Made by a program: the position numbers and the translations under genes. From assembly GCF_020171845.1 (NCBI RefSeq), contig NZ_JAIVAM010000009.1:186001-250000 (forward strand): a DNA stretch of 64,000 nucleotides, written 5' to 3'. Below, one piece after another: positions 17,795 through 25,730 of the stretch. Origin of the DNA: Cytobacillus kochii (GTDB lineage Bacteria; Bacillota; Bacilli; Bacillales; Cytobacillaceae). The notes beneath the pieces are model-generated. The model did not search any database, was not told the DNA's origin, and was given only the letters and a program-made list of their open reading frames with translations. Numbering within the stretch: position 1 is the stretch's first letter; each line of letters starts with the position of its first letter.

Positions 17795-19525
17795 CTATGA
17801 TGCAAACACAGCTGCCTGTTCTTTGGCATAATATACAACCATCACTGATTCATCCATTTCAATGAAACCGGTCTGAATATATTTCTCAAGATTAAAGGGA
17901 AGCTTCTCTACAATGGAGTGCTTATATAGTTCTTTTTCGTTTAAAAGTAATAAAGCAAAGTCTTTGCTTACAGAACTTGGATCTTTTAGAAAATGTTGAT
18001 AAAGCAAAGATCGTTCTTTTTTATCAATTGAGGATGGCCACCAAGGCTTTCTAGGTTTATATTTTTGATTAGATAGGTAATCATATTTCATTAAGCCTTC
18101 TATGACCTCTAAATTTTTCACCTGTGTATCCTCTAAGAAAGCAAATAATCGATGGAATAAATCTTCTAATTGGTGGCCAATTCTTGACCAGCCTTTCCCT
18201 TCCCAATAACTTCCGAACTCTTGGAAAAAATCAAAAGGGGTAGGGAAAATGTTTGTAACTAAGTATTCAATCGTATGATCCATCCGATGGTCATTCCAAT
18301 ATTTTTCTAATACATCTTCTACTTGTTTGATTCGGATAATATCTTGGAATGATAATACATTATTTCCAAGGATTTCATAAGGTGATTGATCCATATAAAT
18401 ATATTGATGATTGGCGGCACTTTGCCTTAACCCTGTACCCCTCAACATTTTTAAAAATCCTAGTTGTAATTCTTCTGGACGCAGAGCAAAAACATCATTG
18501 AACGTCTTCTTGAATGATGCATAATCCTCCTCAGGCAAACCAGCAATTAAATCAAGATGCTGATCAATCTTGCCACCTTCTTTTACCATTGTCACTGTTC
18601 GAGTCAACTTCTGAAAGTTTTGTTTTCGCTTCACTAATTCATTCGTATAATCATTAGTTGATTGTACGCCAATTTCAAACCGGAATAAACCGGCAGGTGC
18701 GTGATCGTTTAGAAATTGAATGACTTCTGGCCTCATAATATCAGCTGTTATTTCGAATTGAAAAACCACACCAGGCATATGTTCATCAATAAGAAATTGA
18801 AACATTTCTAACGCGTAACTGCGACTAATATTAAATGTCCGATCCACAAATTTTATCGTTTTCGCTCCGTTTCGCATTAAATAACGAATATCTTCTTTCA
18901 CCTTTTCACGATCAAAATATCGAACACCAACTTCAATGGAAGAAAGACAGAATTGACAACTAAAAGGGCAGCCCCTACTCGTTTCAATATATGTAACCCT
19001 TTTGCCAAGCTCCCTCTTATCTTCTTCAAAGCGAAAAGGAGAGGGTAGTTCACGAAGGTTAAGTTTGTTGTTTTGTGGATTAACTTGCAATTTGCCATCT
19101 TCAAGATAAGCAATGCCGTTCACTTTGCGCCAATCCTTTTCACCATCTATTTGTTGAAGTAGTTGTTTAAAAGTTTCTTCTCCTTCACCTACAGCGATAA
19201 AATCAATCTCTGAAACATTCTCTAACCATTCAGGGACATCATAGGTCACTTCTGGTCCACCGAGTATAATTATTACATCCGCATTTATTTTTTTGATCAT
19301 ACGAATGACTTTAATTGTTTCTTCAATATTCCATATATAACAACTGAAACCTATGACATTCGGTTGCTTATTAATTAAATCAGTAACAATATTCATAACT
19401 GGGTCTTTAATTGTATATTCAGCAAGTTCAACGTTGAAATCAGGTTCAGCAAATGCTTTTAAGTACCGTATGGCAAGGTTAGTATGAATATATTTAGCGT
19501 TTAATGTTGACGCAATGACTTTCAT
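17795..19525 (-). CDS. B12-binding-domain radical SAM protein (DUF4080 type)
   Basis: 576 residues. The N-terminal ~140 residues form a B12-binding-like Rossmann domain (VIIILGGPEVTYD). The radical SAM barrel carries RGCPFSCQFC (CxxxCxxC, ~185) binding the [4Fe-4S] cluster and S-adenosylmethionine. The C-terminal region is of the DUF4080 type. The classical DxHxxG cobalamin motif is not evident, so B12 binding is uncertain. ATG 19525 behind AAAAGGAG. The substrate is unknown; family members methylate or rearrange unactivated carbons. Monocistronic. Confidence 0.88.
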   Translation of the reverse strand: MKVIASTLNAKYIHTNLAIRYLKAFAEPDFNVELAEYTIKDPVMNIVTDLINKQPNVIGFSCYIWNIEETIKVIRMIKKINADVIIILGGPEVTYDVPEWLENVSEIDFIAVGEGEETFKQLLQQIDGEKDWRKVNGIAYLEDGKLQVNPQNNKLNLRELPSPFRFEEDKRELGKRVTYIETSRGCPFSCQFCLSSIEVGVRYFDREKVKEDIRYLMRNGAKTIKFVDRTFNISRSYALEMFQFLIDEHMPGVVFQFEITADIMRPEVIQFLNDHAPAGLFRFEIGVQSTNDYTNELVKRKQNFQKLTRTVTMVKEGGKIDQHLDLIAGLPEEDYASFKKTFNDVFALRPEELQLGFLKMLRGTGLRQSAANHQYIYMDQSPYEILGNNVLSFQDIIRIKQVEDVLEKYWNDHRMDHTIEYLVTNIFPTPFDFFQEFGSYWEGKGWSRIGHQLEDLFHRLFAFLEDTQVKNLEVIEGLMKYDYLSNQKYKPRKPWWPSSIDKKERSLLYQHFLKDPSSVSKDFALLLLNEKELYKHSIVEKLPFNLEKYIQTGFIEMDESVMVVYYAKEQAAVFAS

Positions 19526-19743
19526 TTTCTTCTCCTTTTATATGCAGTAAGAAAAAGCGGTCGAGACATAAAATACCCAACAGCTTCTTATCTTTAACTA
19601 ACATGTTTTCTTGGCAATACATTTTATTTTATCATAATTTTTATTAAAATCCTAAAGTCAAAAATTAATAAGTTTTAACATTGACTTCATATTGTCTTTA
19701 AATTGGTAAGTTATGATTAACCTATCAAAGGAGGAGTGATAAG

Positions 19744-19938
19744 ATGTTAATCGCAGCGATTATACAGTGGCACCGCTTTTGGTTTGTTGGTATAAACTAT
19801 TTTTTAGAAGGTGATATTCCTGAGTGGTTATTTCACCGACTATTCTCGAAGTCTATGCATCATCAAGAAAAGCTTATCTTTTTCTTGAAGAAACAGAAGG
19901 TCACCTCACGCACAAGGAGAGCATCATTACATGGGTAG
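19744..19938 (+). CDS. Small hypothetical protein
   Basis: 64 residues with a strong AAAGGAGGAG ribosome site, so it is probably expressed. Aromatic N-terminus (MLIAAIIQWHRFWFVGINYF) and a basic, His-rich C-terminal half (SMHHQEKL..KKQK). Not recognised. It is possibly peripheral to the membrane, but too short to predict a helix with confidence. Monocistronic with a terminator. Confidence 0.6.
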   Translation: MLIAAIIQWHRFWFVGINYFLEGDIPEWLFHRLFSKSMHHQEKLIFFLKKQKVTSRTRRASLHG

Positions 19939-19958
19939 TATTGTTATAAATAATATAA

Positions 19959-20013
19959 AAAAATGGCTATAGACATATACTCATCAAAAGTATATTATCT
20001 ATAGCCATTTTTT
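19959..20013. terminator. Bidirectional terminator
   Basis: AAAAAATGGCTATAGA...TCTATAGCCATTTTTTT, with long T and A runs; between two convergent small genes. Confidence 0.9.
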
Positions 20014-20177
20014 TATTCTTTACGATTGTTTTCTTCTTCTTCAATAACCCCATCATTTCCTTTATCAATACCAGTAGCCTGATTGACCATCATGGAGAAA
20101 AGGTTTAAGCCTTGATCCATTGGATCCATTTCATATTGTTTTTGGCCAATTTTTCGAGATTTTTCAATATCACTCAT
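20013..20177 (-). CDS. Small hypothetical acidic protein
   Basis: 54 residues, MSDIEKSRKIGQKQYEMD..., acidic tail EEEENNRKE. The ATG at 20177 follows GGAGGTG at ideal distance. No domain recognised; no membrane segment. It stops against a strong bidirectional terminator. Expression is likely from the ribosome site; function unknown. Confidence 0.6.
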   Translation of the reverse strand: MSDIEKSRKIGQKQYEMDPMDQGLNLFSMMVNQATGIDKGNDGVIEEEENNRKE

Positions 20178-20239
20178 TAAAGGCACCTCCATGTTATAGG
20201 TTGCACTAGTTCATTTGGCACCATTCATAAATGAAAGAA

Positions 20240-20437
20240 TTAATTTTTTTGGTTAAGGTAATGTTGTAAGCACATGGCACAAGTGATGGAATCTTTACTA
20301 ATAAACTTTATCCGCCTTAAATCTGAACGATTAACTATTGTAAAGTAGTGATAAGTATAACCACATTCCGTTTTTTTTTGATTTTTAACAATATGAACTA
20401 AATTATCTTGTTTACTTACAATTGTTGGAAACATCAT
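20240..20437 (-). CDS. Small hypothetical protein with CxxC
   Basis: 65 residues. One CAMC motif near the C-terminus plus Cys25 and several His could make a metal site. AAAGGAG precedes the first of two adjacent ATGs. Unrecognised; a small regulatory or metal-binding protein is only a guess. It lies just before the decayed prophage zone. Confidence 0.5.
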   Translation of the reverse strand: MMFPTIVSKQDNLVHIVKNQKKTECGYTYHYFTIVNRSDLRRIKFISKDSITCAMCLQHYLNQKN

Positions 20438-20670
20438 AAACGTTTAACTCCTTTTATACCTGGTACTAACACGTGATAATGTAATGATAATCTATTTTAT
20501 GTTATTTGTGAAATGATAAAATAAGGTAATTGAAAGGGGGTTTAATACCCATTTAGGAAATAGCACCAATAGAAAAGTTTGCTAACATGGATTAAAGTTG
20601 AATAAGTGATGTTGTAAATTAACTAAAGATGGGGTAAATCCAGAGGGCTTGTACCCCTCTGAATCGAAAA

Positions 20671-20970
20671 TTAAATTGCAGTGAATCTATTTACCTTTCC
20701 GCCACTATCCTGAACAATAGCTAGTCCTAATATTGCATTGATTAAATCTGGTATATTAATATCTTGTGCGTCTAAAATATAAGCAACAGTACCTCCACCT
20801 AACGGGAAACTATTACACCCAATGATATAAAGTTGACCTTGCTCTACTTGATATTCTTTTAGTGCAGGCGCTCCAGGACCTGGAAATGTACAGCTTGATT
20901 CAACAGTTTCACCTCCTGAGGTAAGAACAATAACATCACCTAAACCTGGAACAGGAACAGTAATAGCCAT
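20671..20970 (-). CDS. Hypothetical protein, Gly/Pro/Val-rich
   Basis: 99 residues from ATG 20970 (AAAGGAAG ten bases upstream); an earlier frame start at 21030 has no ribosome site. The sequence begins MAITVPVPGLGDVIVLTSG and holds two Cys, short Gly/Pro turns (FPGPGAP, PLGGG) and a hydrophobic C-terminal third. The composition resembles small spore-surface or phage-decoration proteins, but I recognise no family. A hairpin (CAGAGGG...CCCTCTG, 20642-20662) follows its stop, without a clear T run. Confidence 0.5.
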   Translation of the reverse strand: MAITVPVPGLGDVIVLTSGGETVESSCTFPGPGAPALKEYQVEQGQLYIIGCNSFPLGGGTVAYILDAQDINIPDLINAILGLAIVQDSGGKVNRFTAI

Positions 20971-21112
20971 AAATATCAAACTTCCTTTCAAAACTAATTG
21001 CCAGCTGACTTTGTATCTTATGTTAATCAAATGTTATAGCTTGGATTTAAAACCTAAAGAAGTAAAAATGATATTAATGACCACTGTATATTAAACAAAT
21101 AATCGGCTGAAG

Positions 21113-21449
21113 TTTTGCGCACATGAAGAGAATAACCTCCAAGACGAATTGATTGAATATGCTGATGGACTTCCTTTTATTCTGGATATCGTTCATGTAA
21201 TATTTTTTGAAGACTTTGGCATGACCTACATTCTTTCTGAAGAATAAAGGGCGATCAATAGCGCCCCAATTTAGATACCTTTTCTCTCTCGTAGCAAAAT
21301 TGGATAAGACGAAAAGCCCAATCACTTTTATAGAGTTAATCTCAGAATATATTGCCCTTGGTCAAATGATTGACTTCTTCTTTGAACAAATCGAAGAAGC
21401 ATTCTATGTGAAAGATGTCATTAACCAGGAGAGGCAAAGTGAGATTTAT
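21113..21449 (+). pseudogene. Two unidentified phage-like fragments
   Basis: The open stretch at about 21119-21247 reads AHEENNLQDELIEYADGLPF... and ends at TAA. A second stretch at about 21293-21451 reads KTKSPITFIELISEYIALGQ... and ends SEIY. Neither has a start with a ribosome site, and each is shorter than a normal protein. They sit just before the DUF1064 relic in the same orientation, so I take them as eroded phage genes. Family not recognised. Confidence 0.4.
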
Positions 21450-21451
21450 TA

Positions 21452-21818
21452 ATGGGAGGAAAATACAACAAGTACGGCAACCACAAATCAGTTGTTGATG
21501 GACATAAGTTCGATAGCAAAGCAGAAGCATTATATTATGGCCAATTAAAATGGTTGCTGCAAGCTAAACAGATTAAAGGGTTTAACATGCAACAAAGATA
21601 CCTTCTTCCAGAGGGGTTTTAAGAGAACGGAAAGACATATAGAAAGATTGAATATATTGCTGATTTTGAAGAAGAAAAATTAGATGGAACAATCGAGATT
21701 ATTGATATAAAGAACAGTCACCAAAAAATTTTCAATAAAAAGAAAACTATATGAGCGTCAATACATGGGTTCTATTAAGTTACTTAATATGACCGAGATA
21801 GGGCATTCGTGGAGGTAA
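21452..21818 (+). pseudogene. DUF1064 phage protein, broken
   Basis: Starts ATG 21452 with NKYGNHKSVVDGHKFDSKAEA, the DUF1064 hallmark (a phage protein with a nuclease-like fold). The frame is interrupted by an in-frame TAA at 21620-21622 (PEGF-stop-ENGKTYR, where the family continues). Later, a shift near 21740-21752 moves the C-terminus (LYERQYMGSIKLLNMTEIGH) to another frame that ends at 21818. Two independent lesions show long decay. Confidence 0.8.
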
Positions 21819-21823
21819 ATTAA

Positions 21824-22005
21824 TGGCGAGAAAATCGTAGAAACGATTGCAGTTAGCTTTGATAGAAGAATGATCTAGGTGGTTGTCATCTACGAGAAAG
21901 TGGTATCGAAGCAGCAAATTAGAAATGAAAATCCATATAGCAAACGGCACATGGGTTACTTTCCCTAGTGCTGGCGCTTATGAAGTGAAAGGGGTAGATT
22001 ACTGA
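21824..22005 (+). pseudogene. Small phage-type fragment
   Basis: ATG at 21824 is followed after five codons by a stop. The only coherent stretch is at ~21927-22005 (MKIHIANGTWVTFPSAGAYE, then VKGVDY). No family named. Read as another eroded gene of the same phage module. Confidence 0.35.
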
Positions 22006-22043
22006 TTTTGTATTAAGTTCCCTACCGGCAGCTAGGAAAAATC

Positions 22044-22181
22044 CTAGCTAAGCCGATTGATTTTCTTGTTAATTTTAATCACAAAACTAATGAGAATGGC
22101 ACTAAAGATACTGGAAAGGACAGCACTTCCAACACCCATCCACATAAGAGAAACCAGTTTCTTTTTGTATGCAGGAAACAT
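22044..22181 (-). CDS. Tiny membrane protein
   Basis: 45 residues from ATG 22181 behind AAAGGATG: MFPAYKKKLVSLMWMGVGSAV with one hydrophobic helix of ~25 residues (to ISFVIKI) and a Lys-rich end. Intact despite lying among broken genes. Function unknown. A GC-containing palindrome (AGCTAGG...CCTAGCT, 22030-22049) overlaps its stop. Confidence 0.45.
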   Translation of the reverse strand: MFPAYKKKLVSLMWMGVGSAVLSSIFSAILISFVIKINKKINRLS

Positions 22182-22256
22182 AAGACACATCCTTTCTCTT
22201 TCTAAATTTAAGGTTGCCAATTTTATTGCAAATTATGTAAAACCGGAGGAATGAAC

Positions 22257-22503
22257 GTGCCTGAGATAAAGTTATCAGGAAAAATAAAAAGAAGAGCCCA
22301 GGCAGTGGCTCTTCGAAGAAATGATAAAAAAGAGAAATCCATCTTATCCACTATATGATATGTGGGTAACGGATTAATGATTGGACGTTTAATAACTTTT
22401 GAATTATTAAGTTTACTAGATAAAGAAATGGTTTTTGAAAGAAGGAGCGCAAAGGCTCCACCGTTCATTTTTCAACTTAGAAACTTTGATCCAAAGAGAA
22501 AAT
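22257..22503 (+). pseudogene. Unidentified broken gene
   Basis: After CCGGAGGA the frame from GTG 22257 reads VPEIKLSGKIKRRAQAVALR and stops at TGA ~22360. The sequence continues in another frame as VGNGLMIGRLITFELLSLLD and ends PKRK-stop at 22503. The continuity of coding-like sequence across frames suggests a frameshifted gene. Family not recognised. Confidence 0.35.
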
Positions 22504-22663
22504 AAAGAATCATTGAAGCACCTAAGAAGGAAGAGAAAAATAAAATTTGCTGTGGTTTTGATTGACTTTTAAGCCAGTTCCATCTTTTAGTCTCCATATC
22601 CAGCCAAAGGAAATCGACAATTAGTGCTATAAAAATAATTACAAGGAATGTAATCAAATTCAT
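22472..22663 (-). CDS. Small two-helix membrane protein
   Basis: 63 residues from ATG 22663 behind AAAGGAG. Two hydrophobic segments (LITFLVIIFIALIVDFLWL and ILFFSSFLGASMILYFLFG) flank a charged loop (METKRWNWLKSQSK). Probably an integral membrane protein. Function and family unknown. Intact inside the decayed prophage zone, so it may be a chromosomal gene or a late arrival. Confidence 0.55.
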   Translation of the reverse strand: MNLITFLVIIFIALIVDFLWLDMETKRWNWLKSQSKPQQILFFSSFLGASMILYFLFGSKFLS

Positions 22664-22780
22664 GAATTGCTTTCTCCTTTCTTGTACAATTAGGTTATAA
22701 CATATTATGGAAAAACGGAAAGGTTATGACAAGTTTAACTTATTAATCAAACAAAAGAGTAAAAACGTTATTAAGAAGGC

Positions 22781-23049
22781 GTGAATTTATTTAAATTACT
22801 AGAAAGAATATTTAACCCAAAGTACGTTCAGTGCTTTAGTGATAAAAAGTACGATTTTGTTGATGATAAAGGACAACGAATTATTATAATGGCTAGTAAT
22901 ATTTTGAACGAGTAAAGAAATATAAGTCTGAATACGTGGCAGTTAGAATAGAAATGGATGGTTTTCCAGAAGCAGAAATCATTATTAATCCTATTGCTAT
23001 TGCTGATTCAAGCTTGCGTATTATAAGGTATTATAAGAAACACTTATGA
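22781..23049 (+). pseudogene. Frameshifted small gene of unknown family
   Basis: The frame from GTG 22781 (NLFKLLERIFNPKYVQCFSD..., through RIIIMASN) stops at 22913-22915. A second frame picks up at once (FERVKKYKSEYVAVRIEMDG...) and ends at 23049. A single shift near 22900 accounts for both halves of an ~88-residue protein. It has the look of a small phage or plasmid protein. Confidence 0.5.
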
Positions 23050-23286
23050 TGAAGAGTAAACCATAAGCACGTAAAAGGTATTAAAATATAGGTTGTACTT
23101 TTGGCAGTGATATGAGTGAAATTGAAGAAAATTTATTTTTTTAGTAATGTCACTATCCTAATACGATGTGAAACAAATTGATAGGTCTGATTCTTAAGAA
23201 GAAGGACAAGGAATAAGAGGAAATTAAGTATTAGAAATAATTTCATTTTCCTTGTACCCATAATTTTTACATCTAATTATGTATAT

Positions 23287-23910
23287 TTACCGAAGCCGAT
23301 TAGGTGGTGACGGTGAATGCTTTCCTTCTATTTCTGAAAAAAGGTTCGAGTTTAAATCATTTTGTTGATTTGTTGATGGTTGTATTAAGTTACTGTTATT
23401 TAATTGTAGTAGAAGGTAGTTAAGTGTTTCTTGAACTTTTTCTACATCCTCTTTGGTGGCAAATTTCTTTTTATCAATGAGTAAGTAACCTAATTGTCCG
23501 CTGGGTTCAATTGTAGCCCATTGCACATCCTTTATGTTTTCTATACCATTTTGTCGTAATCTCATTTCGAGTTTATCAACAGATAGGCGCATTTTTCTTA
23601 AATTTTTTTCATCTAGTGTTCCATTATTAATTACAATTTTTGAACGACCGGTGAATAAAGTCTCAGTAAAGTCCCATTTTAGTTGAATGTATTCAAGTAA
23701 CATCAAAGTAACTATCAGTATGGCAGCAATCAAAAAAGTAGTCCAAATATTTTTACCACTAACTGGTTGAATTAGGAGTGTCCCAATAGAAATCATAATG
23801 ACAGTTTGTGAAATTGTCAGCTGAGAGATAGATCTTCTACCTGAAATACGAATTAATAATATACCAAAAATAATGATTAACATCGATTTCCAAATCCAGG
23901 ATATATCCAT
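23287..23910 (-). CDS. DUF421 membrane protein (YetF/YrbG/YcaP-like)
   Basis: 207 residues: three N-terminal transmembrane helices, including ILLIRISGRRSISQLTISQT and GTLLIQPVSGKNIW, then the cytoplasmic DUF421 domain (~75-165) with GRSKIVINNGTLDEKNLRKMRLSVD. The C-terminal ~40 residues are Asn/Ser/Pro-rich. Spore-forming bacilli encode several such proteins; some affect germination and stress tolerance, but the molecular function is unknown. The gene is full length and has no obvious partner. Its ribosome site (GGTGG) is weak. Confidence 0.8.
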   Translation of the reverse strand: MDISWIWKSMLIIIFGILLIRISGRRSISQLTISQTVIMISIGTLLIQPVSGKNIWTTFLIAAILIVTLMLLEYIQLKWDFTETLFTGRSKIVINNGTLDEKNLRKMRLSVDKLEMRLRQNGIENIKDVQWATIEPSGQLGYLLIDKKKFATKEDVEKVQETLNYLLLQLNNSNLIQPSTNQQNDLNSNLFSEIEGKHSPSPPNRLR

Positions 23911-24573
23911 TATTTTCTACCACCATTCATTAGTTGTGCAATTAGTTGGATTTTATAAACTTTAATAAGAATTTACTGGTATCAATGTACATGTAGGTAA
24001 TTGAGTATTAGTTTTTGTAGGAATTGAAAAAATATACAATTTGGAGAACTAAAGGTAGGAGGAGTTAAGTTGGAGAAAAACACATGCTTTGATAAATACA
24101 AAATGAATGGGTGCAGGTAGAATACATGGGATCGTTTCAATTCTCTAAAGAAATAGAACCTTCACCAATGATTGGAGGTCATCCAGGAGGAGTTATTGCC
24201 TACCCAGAGGCAGTTGTGAAATTATCGAACGAGCTTATGGAAAATTGGAGCAAATGGGGGTAGAAACACAAGATAGAAGGAATTAATTTTCTTGACTGAG
24301 TATTAATTTTAGAAGTGAAATATATTCATCTATTAACGGAGGTATCATGATGTGGGTGTCTTAACTTTAAATCGATTAAATATTGTAGATCTTTAATAAC
24401 TATTTCTCTCCCAATAAATCAATCTCGACTACGTCCCCTAAAAAAACATACACTCTAATGGTAGCCATTCATAAAAATAACAAACCATATTTTTATATAG
24501 GAGTATTAATTTTTTCGATATTTCTGTTATTTAAATAATTGAATTTAGTAAAGAAAGATAAGGAGTTTATTAA
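23911..24573. other. Gene-poor stretch with one small relic
   Basis: The only coherent coding signal is plus-strand sequence ending at a stop near 24262: EYMGSFQFSKEIEPSPMIGG, continuing HPGGVIAYPEAVVKL. Upstream (LEKNTCFDKYK..., from ~24070) it looks joined by a frameshift. No family recognised. The rest is AT-rich and shows nothing. Confidence 0.35.
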
Positions 24574-24674
24574 ATGAAAATGACGAATTGTAGCGTATGT
24601 TTTGCTGTTCTTCGAGTGAAACAATAGTCTGGGAACATAAACGAATTTGTCGCACATGTCGCAGTAAGCAATAA
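24574..24674 (+). pseudogene. Small zinc-ribbon protein, frameshifted
   Basis: AAGGAG precedes ATG 24574 (MKMTNCSVC). A shift after the first CxxC moves the rest (SSSETIVWEHKRICRTCRSK) into another frame ending at 24674. CxxC...CxxC spacing suits a one-zinc ribbon of ~33 residues, common in phages of this group. Confidence 0.5.
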
Positions 24675-24726
24675 AAAAGCCAGGAATCATCGGCACCCAA
24701 TTATATTTTAACATAGGGGGTTCCTG

Positions 24727-24884
24727 AAAGAAGCTGCCATTAAAGCTATCAATAAAACTTTGGATAGCATAAATAATAATACAACTTGGATTAAGCGCGC
24801 CTTAATAGGTGCCATAATTACAGCGGTTTGCTCCGACTAAATTGTGGGGGCAATCGCTCTTTTTTATAACGTGATAGAAGGATG
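24727..24884 (+). pseudogene. XhlA-type holin / hemolysin, interrupted
   Basis: The reading frame EAAIKAINKTLDSINNNTTW, then IKRALIGAIITAVCSD, a TAA (24838-24840), and IVGAIALFYNVIEG in the same frame, is a clear XhlA family holin (PBSX-type lysis module). The in-frame nonsense codon is in the middle of the transmembrane helix. No start codon with a ribosome site remains. It lies directly before a second holin relic, the normal order of a Bacillus phage lysis cassette. Confidence 0.75.
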
Positions 24885-24896
24885 AATAAATTGAAA

Positions 24897-25075
24897 ATGG
24901 ACAAAGGTACCATATTTAGAACAGGCAGCAGTGTTCTTAGCGGCGGTTATCAATCAATTTTTTGGTGACAACAGGTTTAAATTCAATTCCAGGTAGTGAA
25001 CAACTATGGGGTGAAGTTTTAAGCACAGGATTACTGGTGCCGCGGATGTAGGTTTATGACTTGCAAAAGCAACAG
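24897..25075 (+). pseudogene. phi-LC3/SPP1-type holin, frameshifted
   Basis: ATG 24897 gives MDKGTIFRT, the typical start of this holin family. After a shift the sequence continues LEQAAVFLAAVINQFFGD with a further break in front of TTGLNSIPGSEQLWGEVL. At least two lesions. It follows the XhlA relic, so the lysis module of the lost phage is identified; the endolysin that should follow is missing. Confidence 0.65.
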
Positions 25076-25149
25076 ATGAGTACATTTAGCATTGATGGAA
25101 TCTTATCAGTACAAAACCAAAAAGACAATGAGGTCTCAATTATGCGTAG

Positions 25150-25330
25150 ACATAAAGAGAAGTGTTAGAAACATTAGAGGAATATGTTGTAACTAATCAA
25201 TATCCATCTTCATATAGAGAATTAGGGAGTATGGTAGGAATAACATGGTGCACTCGGATATGGACTTATACAAATTATGCTAATACTTCTTAAGGTCTTA
25301 AAGGAAATTGGAAGTGCGATTTAGTGATAA
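25150..25330 (+). pseudogene. LexA-type winged-helix fragment
   Basis: The stretch VLETLEEYVVTNQYPSSYRE, continuing LGSMVGIT, matches the LexA DNA-binding fold (YPPSxRELG pattern). It then degenerates, with a stop near 25292 and a shift. No autoprotease domain follows. Read as the rest of a phage regulator. Confidence 0.5.
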
Positions 25331-25414
25331 AAAAATCCAAAAAATCTATTCCGACCCCAAACCGACCCCAAATAAGAATTTGTATATGAATTTATAAAAC
25401 ATAAAAACAAAAAT

Positions 25415-25460
25415 AAAAGGTCGATAACCCCTTTAATACCAAGGGTTATCGACCTTTTAT
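25415..25460. terminator. Strong hairpin beside tRNA-Arg
   Basis: AAAAGGTCGATAACCC ... GGGTTATCGACCTTTTAT, a 16-base perfect stem. It serves as terminator for the tRNA gene (minus strand) and for anything coming from the prophage side. Confidence 0.85.
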
Positions 25461-25466
25461 AATTAG

Positions 25467-25540
25467 CGTCCCAGATAGGAATCGAACCTACGACCTACAG
25501 CTTAGGAGGCTGTTGCTCTATCCTGCTGAGCTACTGGGAC
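25467..25540 (-). tRNA. tRNA-Arg (anticodon CCU)
   Basis: A 74-base cloverleaf on the minus strand. The acceptor GTCCCAG pairs with CTGGGAC and discriminator G follows. The D-arm contains AGCTCAGCAGGATAGAGCA. The anticodon arm has loop CTCCTAA, giving anticodon CCT (reads AGG). The T-arm is GTAGGTTCGATTCCTAT. CCA is not encoded. This rare-codon tRNA is a frequent integration site for phages and integrative elements, and the phage remnant abuts its 3' end. Confidence 0.96.
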
Positions 25541-25683
25541 ATATATTGTTTTTTTCTTTTGACAATATAAAATTATATACCTATATAAATGAACGGTCAA
25601 TAATAAAGCCTTTGAAAATGTTTAATGATTTTCATTGTTTTTATAATAATGGGAAAAGAGCGTCCATAGATGTTTAAATGATA

Positions 25684-25720
25684 AAGGCAGTAGTTACATA
25701 GCACTGTAACTACTGCCTTA
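25684..25720. terminator. Hairpin after acyltransferase gene
   Basis: AAGGCAGTAGTTACA tagcac TGTAACTACTGCCTT, a 15-base perfect stem; the minus strand continues TTATCA rather than a long T run. Confidence 0.75.
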
Positions 25721-25730
25721 CCTTACCTAT

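Larger units (their letters stand above)
21085..25414. mobile_element. Decayed prophage remnant next to tRNA-Arg
   Basis: About 4.3 kb with almost no intact genes on the plus strand but many recognisable phage fragments: a DUF1064 protein, an XhlA-type holin, a phi-LC3-type holin and a LexA-like winged-helix protein. All are broken by stops or shifts. Three apparently intact minus-strand genes (two tiny membrane proteins and a DUF421 protein) lie inside. It ends beside tRNA-Arg(CCU), whose 3' end faces the remnant, consistent with integration there. I found no copy of the tRNA 3' end at the far side, and no integrase, so the outer limits are approximate. Confidence 0.7.

Noticed and set aside
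21074..21530. Minus-strand frames of 83 and 62 codons in the phage remnant
   Set aside because: They are antisense to plus-strand fragments with recognisable phage sequence, and lack ribosome sites.
22223..22468. 81-codon minus-strand frame
   Set aside because: The opposite strand reads as a frameshifted gene behind a good Shine-Dalgarno; the minus frame has none.
24493..24714. 73-codon minus-strand frame
   Set aside because: Antisense to the zinc-ribbon relic; no ribosome site.
25340..25400. Repeated CCGACCCCAAA motif as a prophage attachment site
   Set aside because: Only two short tandem copies and no counterpart at the other edge; it could equally be the tail of an eroded coding sequence.
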